NCBI GenBank assembly: GCA_946413985.1 | Contig: CAMKMS010000005.1 | Location: 1-54,849, forward strand | Reading direction: 5' to 3' | Source: an uncultured Mycoplasmatota bacterium | GTDB taxonomy: Bacteria; Bacillota_I; Bacilli_A; RF39; UBA660 | DNA length: 54,849 nucleotides | Shown: positions 34,024 to 44,076 of the stretch, piece after piece | Numbering within the stretch: the stretch's first letter is position 1 | How the letters are laid out: each line of letters starts with the position of its first letter | Notes under the pieces: generated by a model | Seen by the model: the letters and a program-made list of their open reading frames with translations, nothing else | The model's database searches: none | What the model was told of the DNA's origin: nothing | Made by a program: the position numbers and the translations under genes

Positions 34024-37000
34024 ATTTTTTATTATCTGCATTAACATTACCATAATATCCAGTTGCATACTCAGAAGAGTTTCCTCTTAGAATATCTAAG
34101 AAATAACTATGGCAATTATAATAATATCCATCTTCTGAATCCTTTTCACAATTGTATATTAATTCATCAGAATAACTACCATTAAGAGCATTAAACTCTT
34201 TAATATTTTTTGTTTGTGTTGGATTTATTGTTACACTAAAATCTAAATATTCATTATCAGTACTATATTTATTAGAATTTGCTTCAATAAATTCTTTTAT
34301 AATTAATCCTTTAGCAGTACTCCAGTTTGATTTTTCTTTTACTCCTGAAGGGAATAAATTTGCTGGATCAACATTTCTATATAAAGCTGCTGATTTTTCT
34401 TCACATGTAGGTTTAGATGGATCATCACAATTAGGTTTTTTAACATCAACATAACATGTAAATGTATTATTCTCATTTATTGTTAATTTTCCAGCAGTTT
34501 CATTTCTATAGAAAGACAATGGATTTAGAACTTGTGAAACTACGCATCTATGATATACGCCATTTTCAAGAGAAGTTCTACATGCATCTAAATTATATGC
34601 ATTTTTATCAATTGGATAAGAGAAGCTTGGTAATGTCAATAAGCTAGAATTAGTATTTCCAGGTACTACTTTTCCACTTCCATAATCTGCTTGATATTTA
34701 TTATTGTTATAATAATTAATTTCTGATGTAACTGTAAATCTTGCATAATCATTTGTTGGAACATCTATATTCTTACCACCAAATAATGTATATGTTTTCT
34801 TTGATGCTGGTCTATTAGCTGGATAATTATATGATGCTGCATCATTATTAGAATCATATCCATAACACAAGTTACCACTTTTATCTTTACAATAACTTAT
34901 TGAAGATAGCTTACCAGTAAATACAGATGTATTACTTACATTATTTATTCGATTATTATTATCTTTATTTATTGCACCAAATTCATATTTAACATTATAT
35001 GCGTGAGTCTGAGCAGTTTTATTTCCTTCTCTATCAGAACCCAAACCATAATTATTGCTTTCTTTATATATATTCTTAACTTTACTTATTAAAGTTGTTT
35101 TATAATTCTTAGGTATTTCTACCCCAGCATCTTTGATAGTCTTTTCACTATAGAAGTTACAATTATATATATCATATATGATTTGATTTAATACTTCTTC
35201 TCTTTCATTTTCTGAAGAATATTTTTCTTTTAATACATTAAATAATCCTGCGAATGTTTTACTTTGTTTTAGTTTTGCAAATTCTTCATCTGTTAGACCA
35301 TAATCAGTCTTAAAGTCATCTAGATTATATAAATGACTATAATATATTTCAGATAAACATGTTCTCTTCTCTTTAACTACACTAGTCAATTTATAATTCA
35401 ATTCTTTTGTATTCTTTGCAGGGAATTCTATATCATACATAAATGTTCTTCCTGATATTGCTTTAACTTTATCAGCAAGTACATATTCTGCTTCATCACT
35501 ACAATAAACTCTACAGAAGTTAGTATTTACTCCAAAATAGCTACTATAATCATATCTATTTTTAGCAGAAGGCTCTTCTAAATTAACAATACATTTTAAT
35601 GATGGATCTTTTACTTTTGTACTATATATACCATTATAGTTATTTTGATCATTTTCACATGAATCTTTTCCTTCTATTCTTAAACTAGCATCATTACATC
35701 CACCATCACATTTATAATTTGTTACTGAGAATGTTGTTACTGCTTCGTCTCTTCCAACTTCTGTTGCCTCTCCTAAACCACTATCTGAATCATCATCATC
35801 TTTAAAGAATGCGAATAATGTTTGATTAACATTTGCATTTGCACATGAATAGTATTTTCTAACACTATAACTACTCTTTTCTCTTTGATATTTAACTTTT
35901 ATTTCAATATCTTTTCCACTATTATTCATAATATCACAAATTGCAAATTTAAATGTTGTAGTTCTACATCCAAAATGCTTAATACATTTCTTAATATCTT
36001 GTTCATCTACAATAACATTTCCATCTTCATCTGTAACAGTTACTTTTACTTGACAATAAGGTTTAATTTGATTAATTATAGCATCTGCTTCACTAGCAGT
36101 TTTACCTTCTCTAATTAATTTAGTTCTTAATTCAGCTAATTTAGCATCACTACACTCAACTTCTTCATCTTTGATTTCATCCCAGAACTCTTCATGTTCA
36201 AATGTAACTTCTACCCATGTTTCTACTGAAGAAGATGAAGTTGATTCTTCAAAACTATATTCACTTTGTAATGTTGCTGCTGTTGGTTTTGAACCATTAC
36301 CTCCACCATACAACTTACTCAAGTGATTTTTCATATATTGATTTCCAATTAAAGTATTAAAGTAAAGTTCAAATGCCACTCTGTAATCAGCATTTGGTTC
36401 AGTGCCACACATAACACCTCTCATCTTTTTAACTTTAGTCATATTACGTAACTCTGAAGTTGTTAAACATGCAATTGCTTCAAATGTATTACCATTTAAT
36501 TCTCCTCTTGTATTTCCATTTTCTTCAGGAGGAATATGATCCATTAGTCTTGCTACATCATAAAATTTATCTTTTGCTACAACCATTATATAATCATGAG
36601 TTTGTTTATAAACATTAACATAATCATTATTTTCATCAGTTGTAAAATATGTTACAGTCTTACAATCCTCACCAGTTAAATTAGCAACACCAGTTTTATC
36701 AAATCCAGTTTGACCTGAATGAACACTCCAAAGTCTTAAAGCAGTGTTAATTGCCTTATCACTTGTATTATAATAAGCTCCTTCAATTAATATATTTGCG
36801 TATCCACAATCTACTGTACTATAACTACTTGCACAGTCAAATACATTGAATGAATCATCATATTGATAGTTATCAGATTCACCATTTTGATAAAATGGTT
36901 GACTTGGGTTAACACAATAAGCTGGTTGACCTGCTATATCAAAATCTGGTGTACAAAGTGAAAAGTTTTTATAAGTTCTATCACATATATATAAAGGACA

Positions 37001-37657
37001 TTGTAATGTATAATCTGCAGTACATGTTCCATTTCCAAAATCAGCTTTTGCTTCTGCAACTACATCTTGACCTGCTGTAACTGGATCATAATTATATTCT
37101 TTTGTTCTTGTACAGGTAGTACTTGAAGATAAACGTCCACTTGGACTAAAGCCATCAGGACAAGTGTAATAATTATATCCATTATTTCCACCACAAGAGC
37201 CCGGAGTACTTTCATCTCCTGCATTCCAACTACAACCACCAGTACACTCACTTTGACTCTTAGATGAACAATCATTAGCTTTATAATGATGAGTTGATGT
37301 TACAGTTTCAACACAAGTCACCTTAGCAGTTACTTTTCTTTCTGGATCTTTACACAAAGGTACTTTTTGACCTACAAGGCTTTTTGCATCTAAACTCTCA
37401 ACATAATGAATTACAAGAGAATCTCCAGCAGCTAATGCAGCATCATAAGAACTATATCCACTATGAGGTCTATAACCTTCAGCTCTTCTCCACTTACAAA
37501 CTGGTAATGTTGCATCAAATCCGGCATCTGTAATTCCTGTCTCAGTAATAGTAACCTCTTCATCATCTGAATTACATCTTAATGAAGCGTTAACATTACT
37601 TGTAAAAACAAATAATAAAGCTAGGGAAATTAATACTTTTAAAGTCTTCTTATTCAT
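34022..37657 (-). CDS. Giant Cys-rich secreted surface protein
   Basis: 1211 residues with a signal peptide (1-24) and dozens of Cys spread over the whole length; no LPXTG, membrane anchor or wall-binding repeat at the C-terminus. Near residue 245 AYCVNPSQPFY, followed ~60 residues later by INTALRLWSVHSG, resembles a thioester adhesin domain (TED) layout, but the expected Gln of the thioester bond is not obvious, so I do not call it TED. Other parts read as beta-sandwich-like modules separated by Cys-x-Cys motifs. It is co-transcribed with the anchored protein at 37662 (four-base gap) and next to sortase and pilus genes, so it is a candidate adhesin or pilus-associated surface subunit. Confidence 0.7.
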   Translation of the reverse strand: MNKKTLKVLISLALLFVFTSNVNASLRCNSDDEEVTITETGITDAGFDATLPVCKWRRAEGYRPHSGYSSYDAALAAGDSLVIHYVESLDAKSLVGQKVPLCKDPERKVTAKVTCVETVTSTHHYKANDCSSKSQSECTGGCSWNAGDESTPGSCGGNNGYNYYTCPDGFSPSGRLSSSTTCTRTKEYNYDPVTAGQDVVAEAKADFGNGTCTADYTLQCPLYICDRTYKNFSLCTPDFDIAGQPAYCVNPSQPFYQNGESDNYQYDDSFNVFDCASSYSTVDCGYANILIEGAYYNTSDKAINTALRLWSVHSGQTGFDKTGVANLTGEDCKTVTYFTTDENNDYVNVYKQTHDYIMVVAKDKFYDVARLMDHIPPEENGNTRGELNGNTFEAIACLTTSELRNMTKVKKMRGVMCGTEPNADYRVAFELYFNTLIGNQYMKNHLSKLYGGGNGSKPTAATLQSEYSFEESTSSSSVETWVEVTFEHEEFWDEIKDEEVECSDAKLAELRTKLIREGKTASEADAIINQIKPYCQVKVTVTDEDGNVIVDEQDIKKCIKHFGCRTTTFKFAICDIMNNSGKDIEIKVKYQREKSSYSVRKYYSCANANVNQTLFAFFKDDDDSDSGLGEATEVGRDEAVTTFSVTNYKCDGGCNDASLRIEGKDSCENDQNNYNGIYSTKVKDPSLKCIVNLEEPSAKNRYDYSSYFGVNTNFCRVYCSDEAEYVLADKVKAISGRTFMYDIEFPAKNTKELNYKLTSVVKEKRTCLSEIYYSHLYNLDDFKTDYGLTDEEFAKLKQSKTFAGLFNVLKEKYSSENEREEVLNQIIYDIYNCNFYSEKTIKDAGVEIPKNYKTTLISKVKNIYKESNNYGLGSDREGNKTAQTHAYNVKYEFGAINKDNNNRINNVSNTSVFTGKLSSISYCKDKSGNLCYGYDSNNDAASYNYPANRPASKKTYTLFGGKNIDVPTNDYARFTVTSEINYYNNNKYQADYGSGKVVPGNTNSSLLTLPSFSYPIDKNAYNLDACRTSLENGVYHRCVVSQVLNPLSFYRNETAGKLTINENNTFTCYVDVKKPNCDDPSKPTCEEKSAALYRNVDPANLFPSGVKEKSNWSTAKGLIIKEFIEANSNKYSTDNEYLDFSVTINPTQTKNIKEFNALNGSYSDELIYNCEKDSEDGYYYNCHSYFLDILRGNSSEYATGYYGNVNADNKK

Positions 37658-37661
37658 AATA

Positions 37662-38318
37662 CTATCTTTCCCTTTCTTCTTTCTTAACTTTTTTAATCTT
37701 TTTAAAATAGAAAATACCTACAATTAAGACAGGAACAACTATAAATAATACATAACTTAATATTGTTGTTACTAGACTATTCATTCCAGTATCATTATCT
37801 TTAACATATTTATTTATTTCTTTACTAAATTCTTGATCTGTCATATCTTTAGTAGAATTAGTAAAAGTCTTACATATTTCAAGATCACTATTATTTTCAC
37901 ATCTTGCATCTTTTACTCTTCTATTAAATCTTGGAACAGTATAAGTAAGTTTTTTTAGTAAAACTCCATCACACTTACTTCCTTTTGCTCCATAAACATT
38001 AACTTTATATGTTTCTTCTTCAAGATTAGTAAATGCTCCTACACCATACAAGTCTACTTCCTCGAATTTTTCTCCTTCTGCTTTATTTCCTTTTTCATCA
38101 ATAACAATGATTTTTACATCCTCTCTATAAGGAGTAATTGATAAGAAATATGCATACTTAGCAATATTGCTACTCGTAAGAGTATTTTCAGTAAAAACCA
38201 CTTCTACTTTTGTAGCCCATTCATTTAATTCTTCATCATTACAATCAGCTTTAATGTAATTTAAAGATAATAAACAAACAAGCATAAAACCAAAAGCTAT
38301 TTTCATAATTTTTTTCAT
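37662..38318 (-). CDS. Secreted, C-terminally membrane-anchored protein, paralogue of 31068
   Basis: 218 residues: signal peptide (1-24), an extracellular region with several Cys (ADCND, SKCDG, DARCENNSDLEICKTF), a membrane helix (~182-203) and a basic tail (KKIKKVKKEERER). The block VNVYGAKGSKCDGVLLKKL aligns with the corresponding part of the protein at 31068, and the order of later Cys is the same. The tail plus helix would fit a sorting signal, and NDTGMNS precedes the helix, but this is not a recognised class B motif. It is the first gene upstream of the giant protein, so it may be its partner. Confidence 0.65.
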   Translation of the reverse strand: MKKIMKIAFGFMLVCLLSLNYIKADCNDEELNEWATKVEVVFTENTLTSSNIAKYAYFLSITPYREDVKIIVIDEKGNKAEGEKFEEVDLYGVGAFTNLEEETYKVNVYGAKGSKCDGVLLKKLTYTVPRFNRRVKDARCENNSDLEICKTFTNSTKDMTDQEFSKEINKYVKDNDTGMNSLVTTILSYVLFIVVPVLIVGIFYFKKIKKVKKEERER

Positions 38319-38460
38319 TTTCTATTCACCTACTATCTAATAAGTATTTTACCAAAAATAATTGTATTATTCAATAAAAAGAATATATTATTTTTTATAA
38401 GGTTATATATGTATAGATAAATAACAATAATTATTATATAATTATTATGAGGTTTTTATT

Positions 38461-39036
38461 ATGCATGAAATATTCAATAAAGAAATAAATTATATAAAAA
38501 GCAAAAGAATTCAGAATAGTTTAATCACTATGATTGATAAACTACCATCTTACTTTTTTGAAGTACCTGCTAGCAGTACTGGAAAATATCATCCTAGTTT
38601 TTCTCTTGGAAATAGAGGACTTGTAAGACATACAAAAGCCGCAGTAAGAATTGCTATTGAATTATTTGCTGATGAATCATTAAATAATTTTACAGATGAC
38701 GAAAAAGATTTAATAATAATGGCATTAACACTTCATGATGGTCTAAAAAGTGGACTTGTAAAAAGTGAATATACCACTTTTGAACATCCAATTCTAATTG
38801 CAAATTACATACAAGATAATAAAAAAGATTTAGAATTAAGTGAAGAAGAAGTAAACTTTGTTTGTGATATAATTAAAACTCATATGGGACCATGGACAAA
38901 AAATTATAAAGGTGAAGAAGTATTAGAAGCACCTACAACAAAATATCAAAGATTTGTTCATATGTGTGATTATTTAGCTAGTAGAAAATTCCTAGATATA
39001 AAATTTGATAAAAATGACAATATAAAAGATGAATAA
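38461..39036 (+). CDS. HD-domain hydrolase
   Basis: 191 residues with no membrane segment. HD superfamily metal ligands are in order: GLVRHTKAA (first His), TLHDGLKSG (His-Asp) and FEHPILIA (His) with a later HMCDYLAS. Such proteins are metal-dependent phosphohydrolases acting on nucleotides or signalling molecules; the substrate is not evident. The ATG follows GAGG by eight bases. It is convergent with the small gene at 39037 and shares a terminator whose stem includes its stop. It is divergent from the Cys-rich surface genes. Confidence 0.8.
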   Translation: MHEIFNKEINYIKSKRIQNSLITMIDKLPSYFFEVPASSTGKYHPSFSLGNRGLVRHTKAAVRIAIELFADESLNNFTDDEKDLIIMALTLHDGLKSGLVKSEYTTFEHPILIANYIQDNKKDLELSEEEVNFVCDIIKTHMGPWTKNYKGEEVLEAPTTKYQRFVHMCDYLASRKFLDIKFDKNDNIKDE

Positions 39037-39053
39037 TTAAAAATATTCATCTT
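39026..39053. terminator. Bidirectional terminator between convergent genes
   Basis: A perfect 10-bp stem AAGATGAATA / TATTCATCTT (39026-39035 with 39044-39053) around an 8-base loop, followed by CTTTTTT on the plus strand and A/T-rich sequence on the other side. It carries the HD gene stop. Confidence 0.8.
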
Positions 39054-39219
39054 CTTTTTTATTTTGTCCTTTTGAACCTTCTTTTAATAAATTAAACTCA
39101 TCATTACTGCTAAATAGTTCATTAGCTTTTTTTGAGTCATAAAAGCTCTTCACATATTTTTTTAGTGATGATTCATCTTTTTTCATTTCATCAATTTTAT
39201 TTTTTATTTTTTCAATCAT
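39037..39219 (-). CDS. Small charged hypothetical protein
   Basis: 60 residues, rich in Lys, Glu, Asp and Ser, with a helical N-half (KIKNKIDEMKKDESSLKK) and a disordered-looking C-half. No signal peptide or known family. It begins eight bases after the stop of the 863-residue protein, so it may be co-expressed, but its ribosome site is weak. It shares the terminator with the HD gene. Confidence 0.5.
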   Translation of the reverse strand: MIEKIKNKIDEMKKDESSLKKYVKSFYDSKKANELFSSNDEFNLLKEGSKGQNKKEDEYF

Positions 39220-39226
39220 ATTTCAT

Positions 39227-41818
39227 CTACTCACTTTGTATCTCTACTATTTTAAGATTATTATCTTTTGCTATTTCTACTAAATCAGAAGTTAATTTAC
39301 TTGTAATAACTATGTAAGATGCTTCCATTTTTTTTTCATCTATATTATCGCTATTAATTACAATAGTAGTTTTGTCATCTTCATTAACAAATCTTACACT
39401 TCTTCCTTCTAATAATCTATCATATGCATAAACATTTTTATTTAATTTGCTTACATTTATACATTCATATTTATTTCCATCATCATTTGTAGAACATAGT
39501 ATCCTAAAATCCTGACCAATAATCGTATAAACATCAACACCATCTCTTCTGTTTTTAATAACTAAATCTGGCCTTGTATCATATAGTTCCTCTATTTCAG
39601 CAAAAGAAACTATTTCATTATTAATTAATTCAACTCTATGTTCTTTTAATTTATTAAATAAATTCATAGAACTTAAAATATTTCTTCTAACTTTATTATT
39701 AATTACATTTTCTAAAAAAGATATTAATAAATCAAAATCATTTACTCCTAGTAATAATTTTGTCATAGTAAATAGATTTATTTCATCATCACTAAACAAC
39801 TTATTATTGTTCACTTCAAATGATCTTAATGATTCTGTTTCATATATATCACATACTTGCTTAATTGTATCAGTTTCTAACCATCCAATATCTCCTTTTT
39901 CATCATAAGATTTATTGAATAAATAATTACAAAGAATATTTTTATAAATTTCTTCATCTTTAATATTTGATAGTTCATTAACAATCTTTTTAAGTGCTAT
40001 TGTATCATATTCACTTAAAGAAGCTTTCTTTTCAATTTTATAAGGATTAAAGAATGTTGATAATAATATTACAAGATTTTCTAATTCTTCATTAGTTAAT
40101 TCTTTATCTTTTACTTCACTTAGTATTGATTTGTAATAATTAAAGTTTTCAATAATTCTATAAAGTATTTCCTTACTTTCTCCATATATATGTACTAGTA
40201 TTTCATAATACATTTTAAATAAATCATACATTAAATCTGATTTAATAATTAAAAGTAAATTAGAAATATTAACAAAATTATACTTCGAAAAATCATCAAG
40301 TAATTCTTTGTTAATAAATGATAATCTTTTATCAAATAATTCTAGAGAATTAATATTATATATTTCTTTATTATTTGTTATAGTAGTATCATATGCAGTT
40401 GATAAAATTTCATTTAATAATTTTATACACAACTTCTTAGTATTATCATCCTTATTTTTCTTATATGCTAGAGATGTACCAATAAACATTGCAATCTTAT
40501 CAACATTATTCTTCTCTATAATTGCTTTATTAAATAATACTTTTAATAATTCTAATATGCATTTATAATCTCTACTAAAAGTGTATTCTTCATAATTTTC
40601 TAAATATTCACTATATATTTTATTAATTATTTTATAATATTTAGAATAAATATCTTCTCCAAAATATGATTTAAATACATTTAAACACCTCAAATTAGAA
40701 TCTATTATTATTTGTTCTTTTTCATCTTTTGGAGTACTATCACTATATATAGGTGCAACATATGGGAGAACATAATTTGCATCAATCATAATAAGAGTAA
40801 TAATTTGATTAATTGAAAATCTTTGTATTCTAGTCATTATTCTTTTTGTATATTGATAACTAATATCATTACTTTTTGGATTAAACCTATACAATTTACC
40901 TTTTGCATTTAATACACATTTATTAACTAGAATATTTACTATTTCTTTATTTGATTTATTTTCTAGAATATCCATAACACTAGCTATTATTTCTTGTGTA
41001 TTATTTTCCTTGTTATTAGGCAAAGACAAATTAAGATACTTTATTAAATTAATATCATATTTTAATACATTAGAAATAATATTTGAATCCAAATAATTAA
41101 TAATATATGGTCTCTTTTTTATATATTCTCTTTGTATATCCACATCAGCTTCTTTTAATAGGTTTAAATCAACTTCTATTTTTTCTAATTGAGAATCTAT
41201 ATATTTATCTCTTGCTTCTCCATTTAAATACATTACGAACTTCTCATCGTCAGCTTTTTCCTTTTGAATATTTTGAGATGCATACTTAATAAACAATGGA
41301 TTAACTTCAATTATATATTCCCATTGTCTATCAATAAATTTATCTTTTAAACTTGCAATAATGCTTTCAGTTTGCTTTAAATCATAATCAGAAAGTACAC
41401 TAATTACTCTTCTTAAATCATCCATATAAAGTAAAACAATATCATTTGGCTGTTTAAAATATAATTTCAAGTACTCTTTTATTTCATCTTCTTTTAATCC
41501 AACATTACTAGCATTCATGAAAAACTTATTCCTGCTAATCCAGTTTTTTACTAATTCGATTTTTGCTTCATTACTTCCTTTACTAAACATTGTTAGATTA
41601 CTATTTATTCTTGATTTTTGAAACTCTATAGGTAAAATTCTTATTAATGATGGAAAATTAAAAAATAGGTAGCTTAATACTATCTCGTTATTTTCAAATT
41701 CTTTATTTCCAAGATAAGCTTTTTCAACCTCTTTTTCACTCATATTTTTAAGGCTTTTTATGAAACTATATGCTCTTCTTTGGATTTGTCTACTTTGTAA
41801 TTCTTTAAATAATGACAT
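39227..41818 (-). CDS. Large alpha-helical protein of unknown function
   Basis: 863 residues, almost all helical by composition, without signal peptide, membrane helix or a motif that I recognise. Repeated leucine- and isoleucine-rich helices suggest a superhelical (HEAT/TPR-like) scaffold, and the last ~110 residues look like a separate alpha/beta domain (DVYTIIGQDFRILCSTNDDG, TTIVINSDN, YIVITSKLT). The gene sits alone apart from the 60-residue partner, with pcrA and its terminator upstream. A scaffolding role is inference from helicity only. TGA stop codon. Confidence 0.6.
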   Translation of the reverse strand: MSLFKELQSRQIQRRAYSFIKSLKNMSEKEVEKAYLGNKEFENNEIVLSYLFFNFPSLIRILPIEFQKSRINSNLTMFSKGSNEAKIELVKNWISRNKFFMNASNVGLKEDEIKEYLKLYFKQPNDIVLLYMDDLRRVISVLSDYDLKQTESIIASLKDKFIDRQWEYIIEVNPLFIKYASQNIQKEKADDEKFVMYLNGEARDKYIDSQLEKIEVDLNLLKEADVDIQREYIKKRPYIINYLDSNIISNVLKYDINLIKYLNLSLPNNKENNTQEIIASVMDILENKSNKEIVNILVNKCVLNAKGKLYRFNPKSNDISYQYTKRIMTRIQRFSINQIITLIMIDANYVLPYVAPIYSDSTPKDEKEQIIIDSNLRCLNVFKSYFGEDIYSKYYKIINKIYSEYLENYEEYTFSRDYKCILELLKVLFNKAIIEKNNVDKIAMFIGTSLAYKKNKDDNTKKLCIKLLNEILSTAYDTTITNNKEIYNINSLELFDKRLSFINKELLDDFSKYNFVNISNLLLIIKSDLMYDLFKMYYEILVHIYGESKEILYRIIENFNYYKSILSEVKDKELTNEELENLVILLSTFFNPYKIEKKASLSEYDTIALKKIVNELSNIKDEEIYKNILCNYLFNKSYDEKGDIGWLETDTIKQVCDIYETESLRSFEVNNNKLFSDDEINLFTMTKLLLGVNDFDLLISFLENVINNKVRRNILSSMNLFNKLKEHRVELINNEIVSFAEIEELYDTRPDLVIKNRRDGVDVYTIIGQDFRILCSTNDDGNKYECINVSKLNKNVYAYDRLLEGRSVRFVNEDDKTTIVINSDNIDEKKMEASYIVITSKLTSDLVEIAKDNNLKIVEIQSE

Positions 41819-41890
41819 AACCTAACCTCTTTTATTCCATTCTATACTACATTATAGCATATTAAAAAATGAAAAAAAAGACGAATAATA

Positions 41891-41925
41891 AAAAACAAAT
41901 AAGTTATTATAGCTTATTTGTTTTT
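41891..41925 (-). terminator. Terminator of pcrA
   Basis: A perfect 13-bp stem (41891-41903 with 41913-41925) with a 9-base loop just after the pcrA stop, followed on the minus strand by TTATTATTCG. Confidence 0.85.
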
Positions 41926-41931
41926 TATTAA

Positions 41932-44022
41932 TTACTTCTTTGTTAAATATTTATGATTTATAGCAATCTGTTTTATACCAAATTTATGACTAAAAGCAAT
42001 TGTTCCAATTTTACCATTCACATTAATTACAACACCTTCACCAAATACATTATGAATAACTTTATCACCAGTTTTTATATCGCTAGAATTACTACTATTA
42101 TACATATTATTAATGAATATTTTTGTTTCATTATGAATTCCTTCTTTTCTAGTTTCATCAATAATATTCATTACATCTTTATCTATTTCTTTTATAAATC
42201 TACTTTCTATACACCCACTAGTATTTCCATATATTGTTCTTTGTCTTGCACTAAGTAAAAATAATTTTGATTTAGCTCGAGTAATACCTACATAACATAG
42301 TCTTCTTTCTTCCTCAAGTTCACTTTCACTTTCAAAACTTCTTACATGTGGAAATATACCTTCTTCCATTCCAATCATAAATACAACTTTAAATTCTAAT
42401 CCTTTAGCTGAATGAAGCGTCATTAAAGTAACAACATTATCTGAAGTAGAATATTGCCCAGTATCACTAACAAGCATAATATTTTCTAAAAATGTTTCTA
42501 AATCAAAAATACCATTATCTTCAAAGTTTATTGCTAAACTTTTAAATTCCTCTAAATCTTCAAGTCTTCTATCACTTTCAACTGACGAATCATTTTCATA
42601 TTCACTTCTCATACCAGTTTTAACAAGAACATCTTCAATCAAATCAGCTAAACTTAATTCTTTTGCATCTTCAATTAGTTCTAAAACAATTTTCTTCCAT
42701 TCTAATTCTTTCCCAGAACTAATAGCATCAAACATACTAACTCCTTCTAATAAGGCATTACCTCTAATAGAATCAATAGTCTTTGCACCAATTCCTCTTT
42801 TAGGAGTATTAATAACTCTTTCAAGACTCACTGAATCATTTGGATTATATATTAAGTTTAAGTATGCAATTAAATCTTTTATTTCTTTTCTATCTAAATA
42901 TTTATAAGAACCAATTACATTATATGGTATAGAATTACTTGTACATGTTTGTTCTACAACACGACTTTGAGCATTAGTTCTATATAAAACAGCAAAATCA
43001 CTATAATTGTATCCCATATCAACTAATTCTTTTATTTTATTAATAACATAGTTAGACTCTTTAATTTCATCATCAACTCTTATGTAATCTATTTTATCTC
43101 CATCACCACTACTAGTCCATAAATCAAGTCTTTTCCCCTCACTATTATTTTTAATTACGGAGTTAGCTGCTTTTAATATATTATTAGTACTTCTATAGTT
43201 TTCTTCAAGTAAAACAACATGAACATTATCATAGTCATGCTCAAAATTTAATATATTCTTATAATCTGCATTTCTCCAAGAATATATTGATTGATTATGG
43301 TCCCCAACTACAAATATGTTTTGATATTTTTTTGCTAATAGTTTACATAATTCATATTGAATACTATTTGTATCTTGATATTCATCAATTAATATATATT
43401 TAAATCTTTCTTGATAATGTGATAATATTTCATTATTCCTTTTTAATAATTCAACAGGTATTAATAATAAATCATCAAAATCAACAGAATTATTTTCTTT
43501 TAAAAGTTTAATATATTTTTCATATACTCTTGCAATTATTTTATCTTCTTCTCTTAAATATAATCTGTTATACTCGCTAGGACTAACCCCAGCATTTTTT
43601 GAAGAACTAATTCTTCCTATTATATGTTTAATATCATAATCTTTTGGATCAAGATCTTCTTCTTTTAGAATTCTTTTAACTAATGCCTTTGTATCATCTT
43701 GATCTAAAATTGTTATATTAGATTTAAACCCAGCTTCAAGGTGATTTTCTCTTAAAATTCTTAATCCAAAAGAATGAAAAGTTCCAATAAAGATTGAATC
43801 TGCAATACTTCCTAATTTTGATTCCACTCTACTTTTCATTTCACGAGCAGCTTTATTTGTAAAAGTAATAGCCAATATATTGTAAGGACTTACTCCATCA
43901 TCTATTAATTTAATAATTCTCTCTGTTAAAACTCTTGTTTTTCCAGAACCAGCTCCTGCTAAAACTAAACATGGTCCTTCTTTATGGTTTACCGCTTCAA
44001 TTTGTTTATCATTTAATGTCAT
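41932..44022 (-). CDS. pcrA: DNA helicase PcrA/UvrD family
   Basis: 696 residues. Superfamily 1 motifs are in order: LAGAGSGKTR (Walker A, ~22-30), AITFTNKAAREMKSR, ILIDEYQDTN (DExx box), VVGDHNQSIYSWR, ENYRSTNNIL, LMTLHSAKGLEFK and RLCYVGITRAK. The C-terminal ~50 residues (GDKVIHNVFGEGVVIN) match the PcrA tail that contacts RNA polymerase. PcrA is the essential ATP-dependent 3'-5' helicase of Bacillota for repair, recombination control and rolling-circle plasmid replication. It has a strong terminator. Usual partner ligA is not adjacent. Confidence 0.96.
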   Translation of the reverse strand: MTLNDKQIEAVNHKEGPCLVLAGAGSGKTRVLTERIIKLIDDGVSPYNILAITFTNKAAREMKSRVESKLGSIADSIFIGTFHSFGLRILRENHLEAGFKSNITILDQDDTKALVKRILKEEDLDPKDYDIKHIIGRISSSKNAGVSPSEYNRLYLREEDKIIARVYEKYIKLLKENNSVDFDDLLLIPVELLKRNNEILSHYQERFKYILIDEYQDTNSIQYELCKLLAKKYQNIFVVGDHNQSIYSWRNADYKNILNFEHDYDNVHVVLLEENYRSTNNILKAANSVIKNNSEGKRLDLWTSSGDGDKIDYIRVDDEIKESNYVINKIKELVDMGYNYSDFAVLYRTNAQSRVVEQTCTSNSIPYNVIGSYKYLDRKEIKDLIAYLNLIYNPNDSVSLERVINTPKRGIGAKTIDSIRGNALLEGVSMFDAISSGKELEWKKIVLELIEDAKELSLADLIEDVLVKTGMRSEYENDSSVESDRRLEDLEEFKSLAINFEDNGIFDLETFLENIMLVSDTGQYSTSDNVVTLMTLHSAKGLEFKVVFMIGMEEGIFPHVRSFESESELEEERRLCYVGITRAKSKLFLLSARQRTIYGNTSGCIESRFIKEIDKDVMNIIDETRKEGIHNETKIFINNMYNSSNSSDIKTGDKVIHNVFGEGVVINVNGKIGTIAFSHKFGIKQIAINHKYLTKK

Positions 44023-44076
44023 GTTTTTACCTCTAAAAGATATTATAACAAAATCTATTTATTTTTAATAGCAAAC

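Noticed and set aside
36880-37160. Thioester adhesin domain in the Cys-rich protein
   Set aside because: The Cys (AYCVNP) and a Trp-bearing ALRLW segment are present, but the Gln needed for the thioester was not found at the expected place.
37662-37800. Sortase sorting signal NDTG before the C-terminal helix
   Set aside because: It resembles an LPXTG-like end only in part and is absent from the paralogue at 31068.
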